DNA of 34,201 nt from Candidatus Levybacteria bacterium RIFCSPHIGHO2_01_FULL_38_26 (GCA_001782075.1 MFNO01000038.1:1-34201), one strand, 5' to 3'. Shown: positions 7,478 to 16,059, counted from the stretch's first letter. Made by a program: numbers and translations. Notes: generated by a model not told the origin, from the letters alone.

Positions 7478-9356
7478 AGGGCTGTTTTAATCTTGCCTTA
7501 AATTTTTCACCAAGCGTTTTTAGGATTTTTTCGCGGATTTTAGAGACGTCATCTGTAGTCAGGTTTCTTTCGCGATGTTGGTAAACTATGTGGAATGTTC
7601 GGGTTTCTTCGTATTGATCCAAAAGCGAGACTATGTGAATAAGCGAAGATTGATTTTTTATTTCGTTTATCAAATCCCCTGTTTTAACATCATCAGATGC
7701 TACAATCGCTAGGTCTTCTAATACAGGCGGATATTTTGGGAGAGGAATGAATATTTTTTCTAGATTTACTTTTTTCAGAATTTCAGAGAAATTGATTTCA
7801 AAAAATACCCCGTCGTCTATACCTTCGATATATTTTGTCGGATCCTCTTTGATTCCCAAATATAGAAAGAGTCTCTCAATAATTCCTTTAACCTCATAAA
7901 AATTTTTTACATTTGAAATTCCTGACAAGAAGTATACTTCTTGCGTTTCGTCTAGATTTTTTCCAAGGTAAACTTTTCCCAGTTCAAAAAGATTAATTTC
8001 TTTGAAATTTGGCTTGTTTTGGCTGAAAGCCTTTAGAAGGTTGATTTTGAGCGTTGGCCTGAGATACTCGAATTCTCTGCTGACAGGATTATCGACTCTT
8101 AGAACCCGCTCGGGTTTGATGTGGGCGTTTTCAAGATCACTTTCACTCATCAGGCTATAAGTATAGATTTCTGAAAACCCTGCAGCAATTAAAATATTTT
8201 TTGCTTTTTCCTCAATTTTGTAGTCTTTAAAATAAGGAACTAGTATTATGGGTATTTCACCAGTCGGAATTGTTTTGGGAAAATTATTATAGCCGTATAT
8301 CCTCGCGACTTCTTCTATAAGATCTTCTTCAGTTTTTAGATCGTTTCTATAAGTAGGTATGGTACATTCGATAAATCCCTTGGTAATGACCGGTGATAAA
8401 TTTAAAGAATCAAGGATGTCTATCACTTTGTTTTTTGGAATTTCAATTCCTAGAATTTTGTTTAACCTTTCAATATTAAGGTTTACATTCCACGGCGAGA
8501 AGTCAGATATTTTAAGATCATAAAGATTGCTTGCGATTTCTCCGCCTGCAGTCTCAAGGACCAAATCAACGCATCTTTTGAGAGTATCTATTGTGCCTCC
8601 CGCATTTACTCCCCTTTCAAAAATACTTGAAGCTTCCGAGCGAAGATTTAGCGCTTGGGAAGCTTTTCTTATCAGAATAGGATCCTCAACAGGAACTCTT
8701 ATAAAAATTGTTTTTGTATCCTCAAAAGTGCCGCTATTAAATCCTCCCTTAATTCCACAAAGATCAATTATTCTTTCGTTGTCCTTTATTATTACCGCAT
8801 CTTTTGGCAAATGATATGAAATCCCATCAACGCTTTTAAATAATTCTGTGCCTTTTGCTTTCTCAACTATCATTACGTGATCTTTTATTTTGTCGTAATC
8901 AAACGCATGGATAGGATTTCCCAATTCAAACATGACATAATTTGTTATATCTACAATATTATTTATCGGTCGCTGGTTGATTTTAATAAGCCTTTCTTGC
9001 AGCCATTTTGGAGAATCTTTTACATTGATTCCGTCAATAATAATTCCGGTGAAGCGAGGATTTATCGTTTTGTCTGTTTTTATCTCAAAACGCAGGGTTT
9101 TTTTGGGATTAGGGAAGTTAGGAAGTTTGGGAAGTTTTATTTTTTTTCCTTCAACAGCGGCAATTTCTCTGGCTATTCCTAAGATAGATAATAGATCTGG
9201 ACGATTCGGGGTAATTTCAAATTCAAATATGGTATCGTCATCTGTTTTGATAATCTTTTCCGTACCAAGTCCGACCTCGGTAAGCCGTTCTCCTAATTCA
9301 TAAGGCGCTAGAGTTGTGTCTACGTAATCTTTGAGCCAAGAAAGTGGTGCTAACAT
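7467..9356 (-). CDS. pheT: Phenylalanyl-tRNA synthetase beta subunit, short form
   Basis: The start at 9356 (MLAPLSWLKDYV) matches the family; the tracked ORF adds four codons made by the upstream heptamer repeat. At 629 residues it is well below the usual 780-800. The sequence passes from GLGTEKI almost directly into FEFEITPNRPDLLS, so the EMAP-like tRNA-binding domain normally inserted near residues 40-150 is missing. The B3/B4 and B5 regions (RNDLKTEEDLIEEVARIYG) and the C-terminal anticodon-binding FDX-ACB domain (YPPVLEDLAIV) are present. It works as an alpha2-beta2 enzyme with PheS. Confidence 0.95.
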   Translation of the reverse strand: MLAPLSWLKDYVDTTLAPYELGERLTEVGLGTEKIIKTDDDTIFEFEITPNRPDLLSILGIAREIAAVEGKKIKLPKLPNFPNPKKTLRFEIKTDKTINPRFTGIIIDGINVKDSPKWLQERLIKINQRPINNIVDITNYVMFELGNPIHAFDYDKIKDHVMIVEKAKGTELFKSVDGISYHLPKDAVIIKDNERIIDLCGIKGGFNSGTFEDTKTIFIRVPVEDPILIRKASQALNLRSEASSIFERGVNAGGTIDTLKRCVDLVLETAGGEIASNLYDLKISDFSPWNVNLNIERLNKILGIEIPKNKVIDILDSLNLSPVITKGFIECTIPTYRNDLKTEEDLIEEVARIYGYNNFPKTIPTGEIPIILVPYFKDYKIEEKAKNILIAAGFSEIYTYSLMSESDLENAHIKPERVLRVDNPVSREFEYLRPTLKINLLKAFSQNKPNFKEINLFELGKVYLGKNLDETQEVYFLSGISNVKNFYEVKGIIERLFLYLGIKEDPTKYIEGIDDGVFFEINFSEILKKVNLEKIFIPLPKYPPVLEDLAIVASDDVKTGDLINEIKNQSSLIHIVSLLDQYEETRTFHIVYQHRERNLTTDDVSKIREKILKTLGEKFKARLKQPSTA

Positions 9357-9388
9357 ATCAAATATCAAATATCAAATATCAAATATCA
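9355..9388. repeat. Tandem heptamer repeat (AATATCA)n at the Nudix-pheT junction
   Basis: Four perfect copies of AATATCA plus a six-base partial copy cover the end of the Nudix gene and the first codon or codons of pheT. On the coding strand it reads as GATATTT units. Seven is not a multiple of three, so gain or loss of a unit would shift the Nudix C-terminus and change the spacing to the pheT start. Confidence 0.9.
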
Positions 9389-9815
9389 AGTATTTTTGTG
9401 AACTTTTAATTACATTTTTCACCTCAGGCATGGAAAATATGGAATCGATTTCACGAGGCTTAAACCACCTTGCTTCTGCGGTATAAGGGTCATTTTTTAT
9501 GTTTATTCTTCCAGATATGTATAAGGATGGATATACTAAAAGCACAACATGGACATTCTCTTTCTTGAAAATAACAGATTGAATTAATGGGTTTTTTGTT
9601 AAAAGTTTTATTTTTACTCCAACCTCTTCTAATACTTCTCGGATAACAGTTTGCTCAGGATGTTCGCCAAACTCTATTCCTCCTCCAGGGAATTGCCATT
9701 TGCCGTGAGAATGAGACCATCTTGGTTCATTCCTCTTTGATAGCAGTATTTCGTTTTTATCGTTGAAAATTGCAGCTGAAACGGCTAAATGTTTAATATG
9801 ATTTTTGATTTTCAT
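9372..9815 (-). CDS. Nudix hydrolase
   Basis: This 147-residue protein contains a complete Nudix box: G45, E51, then REVLEEVGV at 59-67, matching GX5EX7REUXEEXGU. Nudix enzymes hydrolyse nucleoside diphosphate derivatives; the substrate cannot be told from the sequence, although the N-terminal [20 protein letters not shown] resembles MutT-like NTP pyrophosphatases. It sits between pheS and pheT, which are usually adjacent. The C-terminus (YLIFDI) is encoded by the heptamer repeat and is probably not conserved. Confidence 0.9.
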   Translation of the reverse strand: MKIKNHIKHLAVSAAIFNDKNEILLSKRNEPRWSHSHGKWQFPGGGIEFGEHPEQTVIREVLEEVGVKIKLLTKNPLIQSVIFKKENVHVVLLVYPSLYISGRINIKNDPYTAEARWFKPREIDSIFSMPEVKNVIKSSQKYLIFDI

Positions 9816-9825
9816 AAGAGTTATA

Positions 9826-10884
9826 TCAGAATTGTTCTAATATCCTCAAATCCGGGTTTGTCAAAAGTCGAAGATCATCCATTTGGTATTTAAGTGTTAC
9901 CAATCTAGATAGACCGATAGCAAAAGCAAAACCGGATAGTTCTTTGGGATTATATCCAGCGGCGCTTAAAACATATGGGTGGATCATTCCTGCTGGCATG
10001 ATTTCGCTCCAACCGCTTTGTTTGCAAAAACTACATCCCTGCCCGTTCGGCAGGCGGGCTTTACCTTTGCACACAGTACATTCAATGTAAGTGTCAACTC
10101 CAGGCTCAACAAAAGGAAAATTGGTGGTTGCAAATTTTAGTTTTGTTCCCTCCCCCATCAGTTTTCGCAGGACATAGTCAATAGTTCCAAAAAGATCGGT
10201 AAGCCTGACTTGTTCGTCTACCAAGAATCCTTCAACTTGCCAGAATTCAAAACTATGTGAGGCATCGACCTGTTCGTAGCGAAAGTTTTTCCCGGGAACG
10301 ATCACTCTTATCGGCGGTTTTATTTTTTCCATTACCCTGCCTTGCATCGCGGAGGTTTGGGTGCGCAGGATTGCTTCTCCCGGCGTTACCTTGCTATTTT
10401 GGGTGTCAAGATAAAGGGTTTGCTGGGTGTCTCGGGCTGGGTGGTGTTTTGGAATATTTAGAGCTTCGAAGTTGTAATAATCTGTCTCAATCTCTGGTCC
10501 ATCCGCAGTCTGAAATCCTATGCTTTTAAAAACGTCTACGACTTCGTATATAACTTGAGTCATTGGATGGAGATGTCCAATTTTGGGCTGAATGCCCGGG
10601 GCTGTTGTGTCTATTTGTTCTTTCTTTGTTTCAGATTCAAACTTTTTGATTATTAATTTTTGATTTTCTAAAGTTTGCTCAATTGCTTTTTTGACTTCGT
10701 TGGCAAGGACTCCTATCTCTGGTCGTCTTTCTTTTGGAAGTTTTGCGATCTCTTTAATTGCCAGTGTTAGCTGTCCGTTTCTTCCCAGGAATTGAAGCTT
10801 AATTTCCTCGAGGGTTTTTTTGTCAGATGTATCGAGGATTATAGAAAGGGCAGAGTTTTTAATTGCTATGAGTTTTTCTTCCAC
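9826..10884 (-). CDS. pheS: Phenylalanyl-tRNA synthetase alpha subunit
   Basis: This 352-residue catalytic subunit has an N-terminal coiled coil (about 1-90) and a class II core with [23 protein letters not shown] (motif 2) and [11 protein letters not shown] (motif 3, where the usual Glu before Arg is Ser). A Cys cluster CTVC...CSFC near residues 273-288 carries an inserted ARLPNGQ derived from a palindromic DNA element. The start is GTG, 7 nt after a TATTCT box. It is cotranscribed with the Nudix gene and pheT. Confidence 0.95.
   Translation of the reverse strand: MEEKLIAIKNSALSIILDTSDKKTLEEIKLQFLGRNGQLTLAIKEIAKLPKERRPEIGVLANEVKKAIEQTLENQKLIIKKFESETKKEQIDTTAPGIQPKIGHLHPMTQVIYEVVDVFKSIGFQTADGPEIETDYYNFEALNIPKHHPARDTQQTLYLDTQNSKVTPGEAILRTQTSAMQGRVMEKIKPPIRVIVPGKNFRYEQVDASHSFEFWQVEGFLVDEQVRLTDLFGTIDYVLRKLMGEGTKLKFATTNFPFVEPGVDTYIECTVCKGKARLPNGQGCSFCKQSGWSEIMPAGMIHPYVLSAAGYNPKELSGFAFAIGLSRLVTLKYQMDDLRLLTNPDLRILEQF
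10038..10059. repeat. Palindromic element inserted in pheS
   Basis: The G+C-rich segment contains two overlapping inverted repeats: CCTGCC (10038-10043) with GGCAGG (10049-10054), and GCCCG (10041-10045) with CGGGC (10055-10059). It encodes the residues ARLPNGQ between two Cys pairs, where the homologues I remember have only a Gly or so. Base composition differs sharply from the AT-rich surroundings. Confidence 0.75.
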
Positions 10885-10891
10885 TAGAATT

Positions 10892-10897
10892 AGAATA
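10892..10897 (-). promoter_or_regulatory. Extended -10 promoter of pheS
   Basis: TGCTATTCT on the minus strand (hexamer TATTCT at 10892-10897) ends 7 nt before the GTG start of pheS. No strong -35 was found, as is usual for extended -10 promoters. It lies in the short gap after rplT, so pheS can be expressed apart from the thrS-rplT block. Confidence 0.55.
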
Positions 10898-10905
10898 GCA
10901 CAAAG

Positions 10906-11262
10906 TTAGTTATTTTTCACTTTAACTTCATCAACGATATGTTTGAATGTGGAGGGGTCATTTGTAACAAGATCGCTTAGTATTTTTCGATCAAGTTCTA
11001 TATTTGCCTTTTTAAGAAGATTCATGAAAATGCTATATGATAGACCTTCCTGTTTTACTGCTTCGCTTATTCTGGTTATCCATAAACTTCTAAAATCTCT
11101 TTTTCGAAGTTTTCTGCCATGATACGCATATTGACCGGCGTGAAGAACTGCCTCTTTTGCTTTTCTGACAGATCTGCTTTTTAGGGCCAAATAGCCTTTT
11201 GCGAGCTTTAATACTTTTTTGTGTTTTCTGCGGGACACGACCCCACGTTTAATACGACTCAT
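10906..11262 (-). CDS. rplT: 50S ribosomal protein bL20
   Basis: This 118-residue basic protein has the bL20 sequence throughout: MSRIKRGVVSRRKHKKVLKLAKG at the start and RDFRSLWITRISEA in the middle. It binds 23S rRNA early in assembly and in many bacteria represses its own operon. Its ATG overlaps the rpmI stop by 4 nt, so translation is probably coupled. Confidence 0.96.
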   Translation of the reverse strand: MSRIKRGVVSRRKHKKVLKLAKGYLALKSRSVRKAKEAVLHAGQYAYHGRKLRKRDFRSLWITRISEAVKQEGLSYSIFMNLLKKANIELDRKILSDLVTNDPSTFKHIVDEVKVKNN

Positions 11263-11453
11263 GCTGCTCCCATCATTTGCCTAACTTTTCTCGCGAATTT
11301 ACCCTTTAAAAGTCCTGGCTCCGCGTGTCGTCTCTGCCTGCTTTTGGATTTTTTTGTTTTTAGATGACGACCGTACTGATGAGTGAAAAGAACTTTTCCA
11401 GTTTTAGTTACTTTGAACCTCTTGGCGACTGATTTCTTGATTTTTTTCTTCAT
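11259..11453 (-). CDS. rpmI: 50S ribosomal protein bL35
   Basis: This 64-residue protein has the bL35 pattern KKSVAKRFKVTKTGKV, a Lys/Arg-rich body and C-terminal KVRQMMG. It starts inside infC with a 50-nt overlap in a different frame, much more than the usual few bases, and has no Shine-Dalgarno site, so it probably depends on ribosomes finishing infC. Confidence 0.95.
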   Translation of the reverse strand: MKKKIKKSVAKRFKVTKTGKVLFTHQYGRHLKTKKSKSRQRRHAEPGLLKGKFARKVRQMMGAA

Positions 11454-12018
11454 ATGTTGATTTGGGCGGGTTTTTGGCTGTTTTTTCCGGCGTCAAAAGA
11501 GCGATAAGCTGTCTTCCTTCAAGGTGAGCATCCCGTTCAACCTTCGAAATTTTACCTAGAGAATTTATGACCTTTCGGATTATCTCGTGTCCGAATTCAG
11601 GGTGGGTAATTTGTCTTCCTGCAAATTTTACAACCAACCTTACTTTATCATTGTCGTTTAGAAAGCTCTCCGCGCGTCTAATCATAACCTGCAGGTCATG
11701 ATTATTCATAAAAGGTCCCAACCTAACCTCTTTTGTTTCTGAAATTTTACTTTTTCTTTTTTCCTCCTTCTTTTTCTTTTTCTCCTGATACAAAAATTTC
11801 TTAAAATCTATTATTTTTGCTACCGGCGGGATAGCCTTTGGCGCGACCTCTACCAGATCCAATCCTTCTTCTCTTGCCTTTTTTAGAGCTTCAAATTTAG
11901 GCAGAATTCCGATTTGCTTACCAAAGCTGTCCAGAACACGAAGGGTCAACGCATAAATACGCTCATTAACTCTATAATACTTTTTGCTTTCTTGTTTTCT
12001 TTTAAATCTTCTTATCAA
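11404..12018 (-). CDS. infC: Translation initiation factor IF-3
   Basis: This protein of about 204 residues has the IF3 N domain (YYRVNERIYALTLRVLD, then EGLDLVEVAPKAIPPVAKI), a Lys-rich linker helix and the C domain (KVRLVVKFAGRQITHPEFG). A tail of about 30 extra residues runs over the rpmI start. The likely start is TTG at 12018, overlapping the end of thrS by 17 nt; no ATG exists upstream of the conserved block. Rare start codons on infC are a known autoregulatory device in E. coli (AUU there), so the TTG may matter. Confidence 0.93.
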   Translation of the reverse strand: MIRRFKRKQESKKYYRVNERIYALTLRVLDSFGKQIGILPKFEALKKAREEGLDLVEVAPKAIPPVAKIIDFKKFLYQEKKKKKEEKRKSKISETKEVRLGPFMNNHDLQVMIRRAESFLNDNDKVRLVVKFAGRQITHPEFGHEIIRKVINSLGKISKVERDAHLEGRQLIALLTPEKTAKNPPKSTYEEKNQEISRQEVQSN

Positions 12019-13237
12019 TTTCTTCTTTTAATTTATTTACAAAGGCAGAAAACTTCATCTGCCCGAGATCTTTCCCCCCTCGTGCTCTAACCGATATTAT
12101 ACTTTCCTCGGAACTTTTAACTTCCTTGTCTCCTATTATACCTATGTAGGGCACTTTTTGTAAAGTGGCATCTCTAATTTTGCTTCCAAGAGTTTCATTT
12201 CGATCATCAAGACTTGTCCTTATGTTTTCCTGTTCAATTAACATTTTAATTTTTCTAGCCTGTTCTGCATGACGATCGGCAATAGGGATTATGGTTGCTT
12301 GTATTGGCGATAACCACAATGGAAATGATCCTTGGTAGTGCTCTGTGAGAATTCCTATGAAGCGTTCAAATGATCCAAATATTGCCCTGTGGATCATTAC
12401 CGGACGCTTTTCTTGCCCTTCGTCGTCGATATAAACAAGCCTGAATGCTTCGGGTTGATGAAAGTCCAGTTGTACGGTTGCAAGCTGCCATTCACGGTCC
12501 AGAGAATCCTTGATATGGACGTCAATTTTCGGACCGTAAAAAGCACCATCTCCTGTTTTATCCCCGGCCTTAATCTCCTTCTTTTTAAGTACTCCAGCAA
12601 GGTCTTTTTCTGCCTTATTCCACATTTCATCTGTTCCTGCCCTTGAATCCGGTCTTGTCGCAAATCTGAATTCATATTCAAATCCGAATTTTTTATAAAA
12701 ATCTATCATCATATCAAGTATGTCTGAAACTTCATCAAATATCTGATCCTCTGTAGCGTAGATATGTGCGTCATCCATTGTTAGTTGTCTTACTCTTAAA
12801 AGGCCGTTGACCTCACCTGATTTTTCGCGCCTGTGTAATCTTCCTATCTCGGAAAACCTTAATGGGAGTTCTTTATAGCTCCTTGTTCTAAATCTATAAA
12901 TAATTGTTGACTCTGGACAATTCATGGGTTTTATGGTGTAGCTTACCAGTTTTGTATCATCTGCCTCATCAGATAAAATAAGATTGTACATATTATGCTC
13001 ACCAAATTTTGACCAATGACCTGACTCTTTAAAAAGTTGGGACTTTACCATTATTGGCGTTGAGGTTTCAAGGAATCCTGCTTTTTCGGTGAGTTCTCGA
13101 ATGTACTTTTCGAGCTCTTTAAAAATTATCATTCCTTTAGGAAGCCAAAAAGGTGCACCGGGGGCGATATCGTTTGTAAAAAATAATTCCAACGCTTGTC
13201 CTATTTGTTTATGATCTTTATTTTTTGGTTTGTCCAT
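12002..13237 (-). CDS. thrS: Threonyl-tRNA synthetase lacking TGS and editing domains
   Basis: The protein starts about where the catalytic core of normal ThrS begins (MDKPKNKDHKQIGQ) and is 411 residues rather than about 640. The core is intact: motif 2 region SEIGRLHRREKSG, zinc ligands in MNCPE and DDAHI, motif 3 FGSFERFIG, then the anticodon-binding domain (LSPIQATIIPI to the end). The start at 13237 is chosen because TTTACA-17-TAAAAT ends 7 nt before it; the tracked upstream start adds 17 non-conserved residues. It heads thrS-infC-rpmI-rplT. Confidence 0.93.
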   Translation of the reverse strand: MDKPKNKDHKQIGQALELFFTNDIAPGAPFWLPKGMIIFKELEKYIRELTEKAGFLETSTPIMVKSQLFKESGHWSKFGEHNMYNLILSDEADDTKLVSYTIKPMNCPESTIIYRFRTRSYKELPLRFSEIGRLHRREKSGEVNGLLRVRQLTMDDAHIYATEDQIFDEVSDILDMMIDFYKKFGFEYEFRFATRPDSRAGTDEMWNKAEKDLAGVLKKKEIKAGDKTGDGAFYGPKIDVHIKDSLDREWQLATVQLDFHQPEAFRLVYIDDEGQEKRPVMIHRAIFGSFERFIGILTEHYQGSFPLWLSPIQATIIPIADRHAEQARKIKMLIEQENIRTSLDDRNETLGSKIRDATLQKVPYIGIIGDKEVKSSEESIISVRARGGKDLGQMKFSAFVNKLKEEIDKKI

Positions 13238-13244
13238 CAAGATT

Positions 13245-13273
13245 ATTTTATCAGGTAGGAGTGATTTTGTAAA
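13245..13273 (-). promoter_or_regulatory. Promoter of the thrS-infC-rpmI-rplT operon
   Basis: TTTACA (13268-13273), 17 nt, TAAAAT (13245-13250) with an extended TGA, 7 nt before the ATG at 13237. This placement also decides the thrS start codon. Confidence 0.65.
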
Positions 13274-13372
13274 AGGGGAGATAGGCATTGTTATGTTAGT
13301 TCAAGTTTGATAAATCGCATTTCGTGATTCTCGGTTTTTTTATTTAATTTAGCTTGTTATTTTTGTAATTAG

Positions 13373-13585
13373 TCAACGGGTAGAATTTTGTTCGACAAAT
13401 TCAGATATTCTTAAAACAAAATCTCCAATTACTGGGACGAAGTCCAGTTTTGATATAACAAATCCCAAAATATAAAGAATAATAGATGCGCCAAGAGTAG
13501 CTCCAATCCCCCAGGCTATTCCGCCAAGTAGATTATTGAAAAATACTTTTTTCTTACCAAGGTGAACTTGTTCGTAATTTTCCAT
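13373..13585 (-). CDS. DUF5665-like small membrane protein
   Basis: This 70-residue protein carries KKKVFFNNLLGGIAWGIGAT followed by a hydrophobic helix (about 25-45) and a second amphipathic segment with VPVIGDF. I recognise the pattern as the DUF5665 family of unknown function, from memory. It is predicted to sit in the cytoplasmic membrane. It follows the 13629-15976 operon on the same strand after a 43-nt gap. Confidence 0.75.
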   Translation of the reverse strand: MENYEQVHLGKKKVFFNNLLGGIAWGIGATLGASIILYILGFVISKLDFVPVIGDFVLRISEFVEQNSTR

Positions 13586-13628
13586 ACAGGTTTATTCATT
13601 AAGCTTACCACATTCTTGTATGTTTTTT

Positions 13629-14429
13629 TCAAGACCAAATTTCATTAGCAAGGCACTTTACTGATCCGCCTGCTTTGATAAATTCACTCATATCGAGTGT
13701 TATTGTTTTGAGTCCGTCTTTTGAGACCCTTTCTGTAAATTGATTGGCGTTTTTGTTGGTAATAACTGTTTGCTCAAAGATTAGGGAATTTAAAGCAAAC
13801 GATAGCGCTTCTTCATCGGATATTGCAACCGCTTTTTTAAAATGTGATTTAATTGCATCTGCTGATTCTTTATCGAATGTTTTTTCATAAAAATAAATCA
13901 AATTTTTGTTTATCGGAAGACAACAAATATCCAGATGATAAAACCGCTCATCAACAAGACGCAGAGGAATTACTTTTTTATCGGGAAATGCCGCGGCAAT
14001 TATTTTTGCGGACTCTTTATCAGATCTGAATCCGTATCCCTGAAGAATCATGTCACCCGTCAGAAGGGTGTCCCCTTCTCCTTCATATTTAATTGGGTTA
14101 GGATCAATCACTTCGTATCCGTGATAATCGAGCCATTTTTTGTAAAATTTTGTTTCCCCCTGGCGTTCTTTGTATCTGAATCGTGCAAGGACTGCTTTTT
14201 TGCCAATTGAGAAAAACCCGTTCGCGGCAAAGACCATGTCGGGTTGGTTAGGTGCGGGATTAATAAAATTAACAGAAGATGAAAGATTATTGCAAGCATC
14301 AACCAAGCTCTGCCATTGTTTTTGCGCAAGACTAGATTTTACTGGAACAGCGGGGTTCATCCATGGGTTAATTTTGTATTTTACTGAAAAATAGGCGGGC
14401 GGGCATAGTAACAGGGAGCGTTTCTTCAT
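13629..14429 (-). CDS. Amidinotransferase/dimethylargininase-fold hydrolase
   Basis: This 266-residue protein of the arginine deiminase-like superfamily has the expected core landmarks in order: PDMVFAANGF (about 63-72), GEGD, FYHLDICCLP (active His) and GGSVKCLANEI near the C-terminus (nucleophile Cys). Members cleave or transfer the guanidinium group of arginine derivatives; the substrate here is unknown. Its ATG directly follows the stop of the dehydrogenase gene, so the two are cotranscribed. Confidence 0.8.
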   Translation of the reverse strand: MKKRSLLLCPPAYFSVKYKINPWMNPAVPVKSSLAQKQWQSLVDACNNLSSSVNFINPAPNQPDMVFAANGFFSIGKKAVLARFRYKERQGETKFYKKWLDYHGYEVIDPNPIKYEGEGDTLLTGDMILQGYGFRSDKESAKIIAAAFPDKKVIPLRLVDERFYHLDICCLPINKNLIYFYEKTFDKESADAIKSHFKKAVAISDEEALSFALNSLIFEQTVITNKNANQFTERVSKDGLKTITLDMSEFIKAGGSVKCLANEIWS

Positions 14430-15401
14430 CTAGTATCCTCTTTTTTTATCAACAAGATTTGGGAGGGGTTTACCTTTGAGATATGCTTTTAGATTCAAGC
14501 AAAAAATATCAATAGCTCTATCCATATATTTTTCCGACCAACCCGAATGGTGAGGTGTGATTACTACATTTTCCATCTCCCACAACTTGCTATTTTTTGG
14601 CAGGGGTTCTTCTTCTGTAACATCCAATCCGGCACCGCCAATGATTTTTTTATCCAAAGCTTCTAATAGATCCATTTCATTTATTAATCCTCCCCTACCT
14701 ATATTTATGATTACCGCGGATTTTTTCATTAGCTTAAATTTTTTCTTGTCAAAAATATGGTGAGTTTTTTCGGTGTGAGGAAGGCAGAGGATGACAAAAT
14801 CAGCTTTTGGAAGAATTTTATCCATTTGATCTGCCGAGTAAACTTTGGATATAAAATCAGGTTTATTTTTTACATTTTGCTTGATAGCAATTACATAAGC
14901 CCCAAGATAGTTTGATAGTCTCGCGACTTCTGTGCCGATATGACCAAGCCCAACTACTAGTACAGTTTTTTCTCTAAGCTCAGTTATTTTTTTATCTTTT
15001 TTCCAGATTTTTTTCTCCTGTTGTTTAAATGTTTCATAGAACCTTCTTGTAAAAATAAGCATAAATCCAAGAACATGTTCGGCAATAGGTATCGCGTGAA
15101 TCCCTGAGACATTGGTTACTATAACATCAGATTCTTTGACTTCTTGGGTTAAGACCTTCTCAACACCGGCAGAAAACGACTGAATCCATTTGAGTTTTTT
15201 TGCTTTCTTGATTGAAGGTATAGATCCGGGCGCGCCAGCGATTATCTCAGCGTCTATAAGTTTTTTTTCAATTTCGTTTTTGTTTGAAGAAGAAACTTCG
15301 TTCACCTGAATGTCTTTTGAAAGAGATTTAATTTTCTCTACATGTTTTTTGTTAGTGGTAAGTGGAGTTGCGTCTTCTGTTTTAATCAAAAGTATTCTCA
15401 T
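14430..15401 (-). CDS. D-isomer-specific 2-hydroxyacid dehydrogenase
   Basis: This 323-residue NAD(P)-dependent enzyme has the Rossmann motif VLVVGLGHIGTEVARL, the substrate/catalytic Arg region INIGRGGLINE, catalytic Glu in GAGLDVTEEEPLP and catalytic His in VITPHHSG. The substrate is not determinable from sequence; glyoxylate, hydroxypyruvate or 2-ketoacids are the family range. It overlaps the HD-domain gene by 4 nt (ATGA) and abuts the amidinotransferase gene, making a three-gene operon. Confidence 0.88.
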   Translation of the reverse strand: MRILLIKTEDATPLTTNKKHVEKIKSLSKDIQVNEVSSSNKNEIEKKLIDAEIIAGAPGSIPSIKKAKKLKWIQSFSAGVEKVLTQEVKESDVIVTNVSGIHAIPIAEHVLGFMLIFTRRFYETFKQQEKKIWKKDKKITELREKTVLVVGLGHIGTEVARLSNYLGAYVIAIKQNVKNKPDFISKVYSADQMDKILPKADFVILCLPHTEKTHHIFDKKKFKLMKKSAVIINIGRGGLINEMDLLEALDKKIIGGAGLDVTEEEPLPKNSKLWEMENVVITPHHSGWSEKYMDRAIDIFCLNLKAYLKGKPLPNLVDKKRGY

Positions 15402-15976
15402 AACCCAAGCTCCTTGCTAATTGATTGCATTGCTTTTAGATTCAGTTCCACAAATTCTTCCAGCGGAATTCCGAGTTTTTCCTCGCACATAAAAATCGGT
15501 TTTCTGTCCGCCCCTTTTGCGAAAGATTTTTCCTTCATTCTTTTGAGAATAAAATGCGGAGACAAGGATGCAAGCTTTTTATCAGGATGAACTAAAGCGC
15601 AGGCAACGATAAGACCTGTTAGCTGATCTGTGCATGTGATTCCCCAGTCCATAAGATTTTCGGGGCTTACTTTCGTATTTTCATAGTTATGAGATTTTAT
15701 AGCGTGAGCGATATCATCAGGGATATTTTTTTCTATCTCAAAGAGCAAAAGTCCGTGTTTTTCCGGATGGCCCTTGCTTAATTCGTAATCAGCATCATGC
15801 AGTAGTCCTGTAATCCCCCAGTTCTCCTCCGAAGCTTTAGCGAAGGAGGATTTTTCTTCAGAATTTAATCTTTTATATAAAGCTTTCATTACAGCTTCAC
15901 AAGCAAGGCAATGCTTGATAAGGTTTGGATTTTTAAGGTATTTAGTTAATATTTTGTAGGCTTCCTCTCTTGTCAT
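15398..15976 (-). CDS. HD-domain phosphohydrolase-like protein
   Basis: This 192-residue protein has HCLACEAV, then GLLHDADYE (the HD metal pair), AIKSHNYE and TCTDQLTGL, the metal-ligand series of a small bacterial HD family. Such proteins are metal-dependent phosphohydrolases, often on nucleotides; no substrate is proposed. Residues KSSFAKASE (about 42-50) are encoded by a palindromic repeat inserted just before the HD core. The ATG is 6 nt from a GATAAT box. Confidence 0.85.
   Translation of the reverse strand: MTREEAYKILTKYLKNPNLIKHCLACEAVMKALYKRLNSEEKSSFAKASEENWGITGLLHDADYELSKGHPEKHGLLLFEIEKNIPDDIAHAIKSHNYENTKVSPENLMDWGITCTDQLTGLIVACALVHPDKKLASLSPHFILKRMKEKSFAKGADRKPIFMCEEKLGIPLEEFVELNLKAMQSISKELGL
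15822..15850. repeat. Palindromic element inserted in the HD-domain gene
   Basis: TCCTCC and GGAGGA arms flank GAAGCTTTAGCGAA. On the coding strand the arms pair over 7 bp with one wobble. It encodes SSFAKASE, a string I recall from many unrelated Patescibacteria proteins, at a point where relatives of this HD family have no residues. Confidence 0.7.
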
Positions 15977-15982
15977 ATTTAA

Positions 15983-16011
15983 ATTATCTCATGTTTACAG
16001 TATGATCTCAA
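15983..16011 (-). promoter_or_regulatory. Promoter of the HD / dehydrogenase / amidinotransferase operon
   Basis: TTGAGA (16006-16011), 17 nt, GATAAT (15983-15988), then 6 nt to the ATG. It predicts a leaderless transcript. Confidence 0.55.
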
Positions 16012-16059
16012 CAGATTGTATTTGAAAGTATATTTTGTTAGAATATTTAGAGTAAATTT

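Noticed and set aside
15530-15555. A second SFAK-like string (KSFAKGADRK) in the HD protein, first taken as another palindromic insertion
   Set aside because: The DNA has no inverted repeat and related HD proteins have a KSFAxxVNR motif at this place, so it is native sequence.
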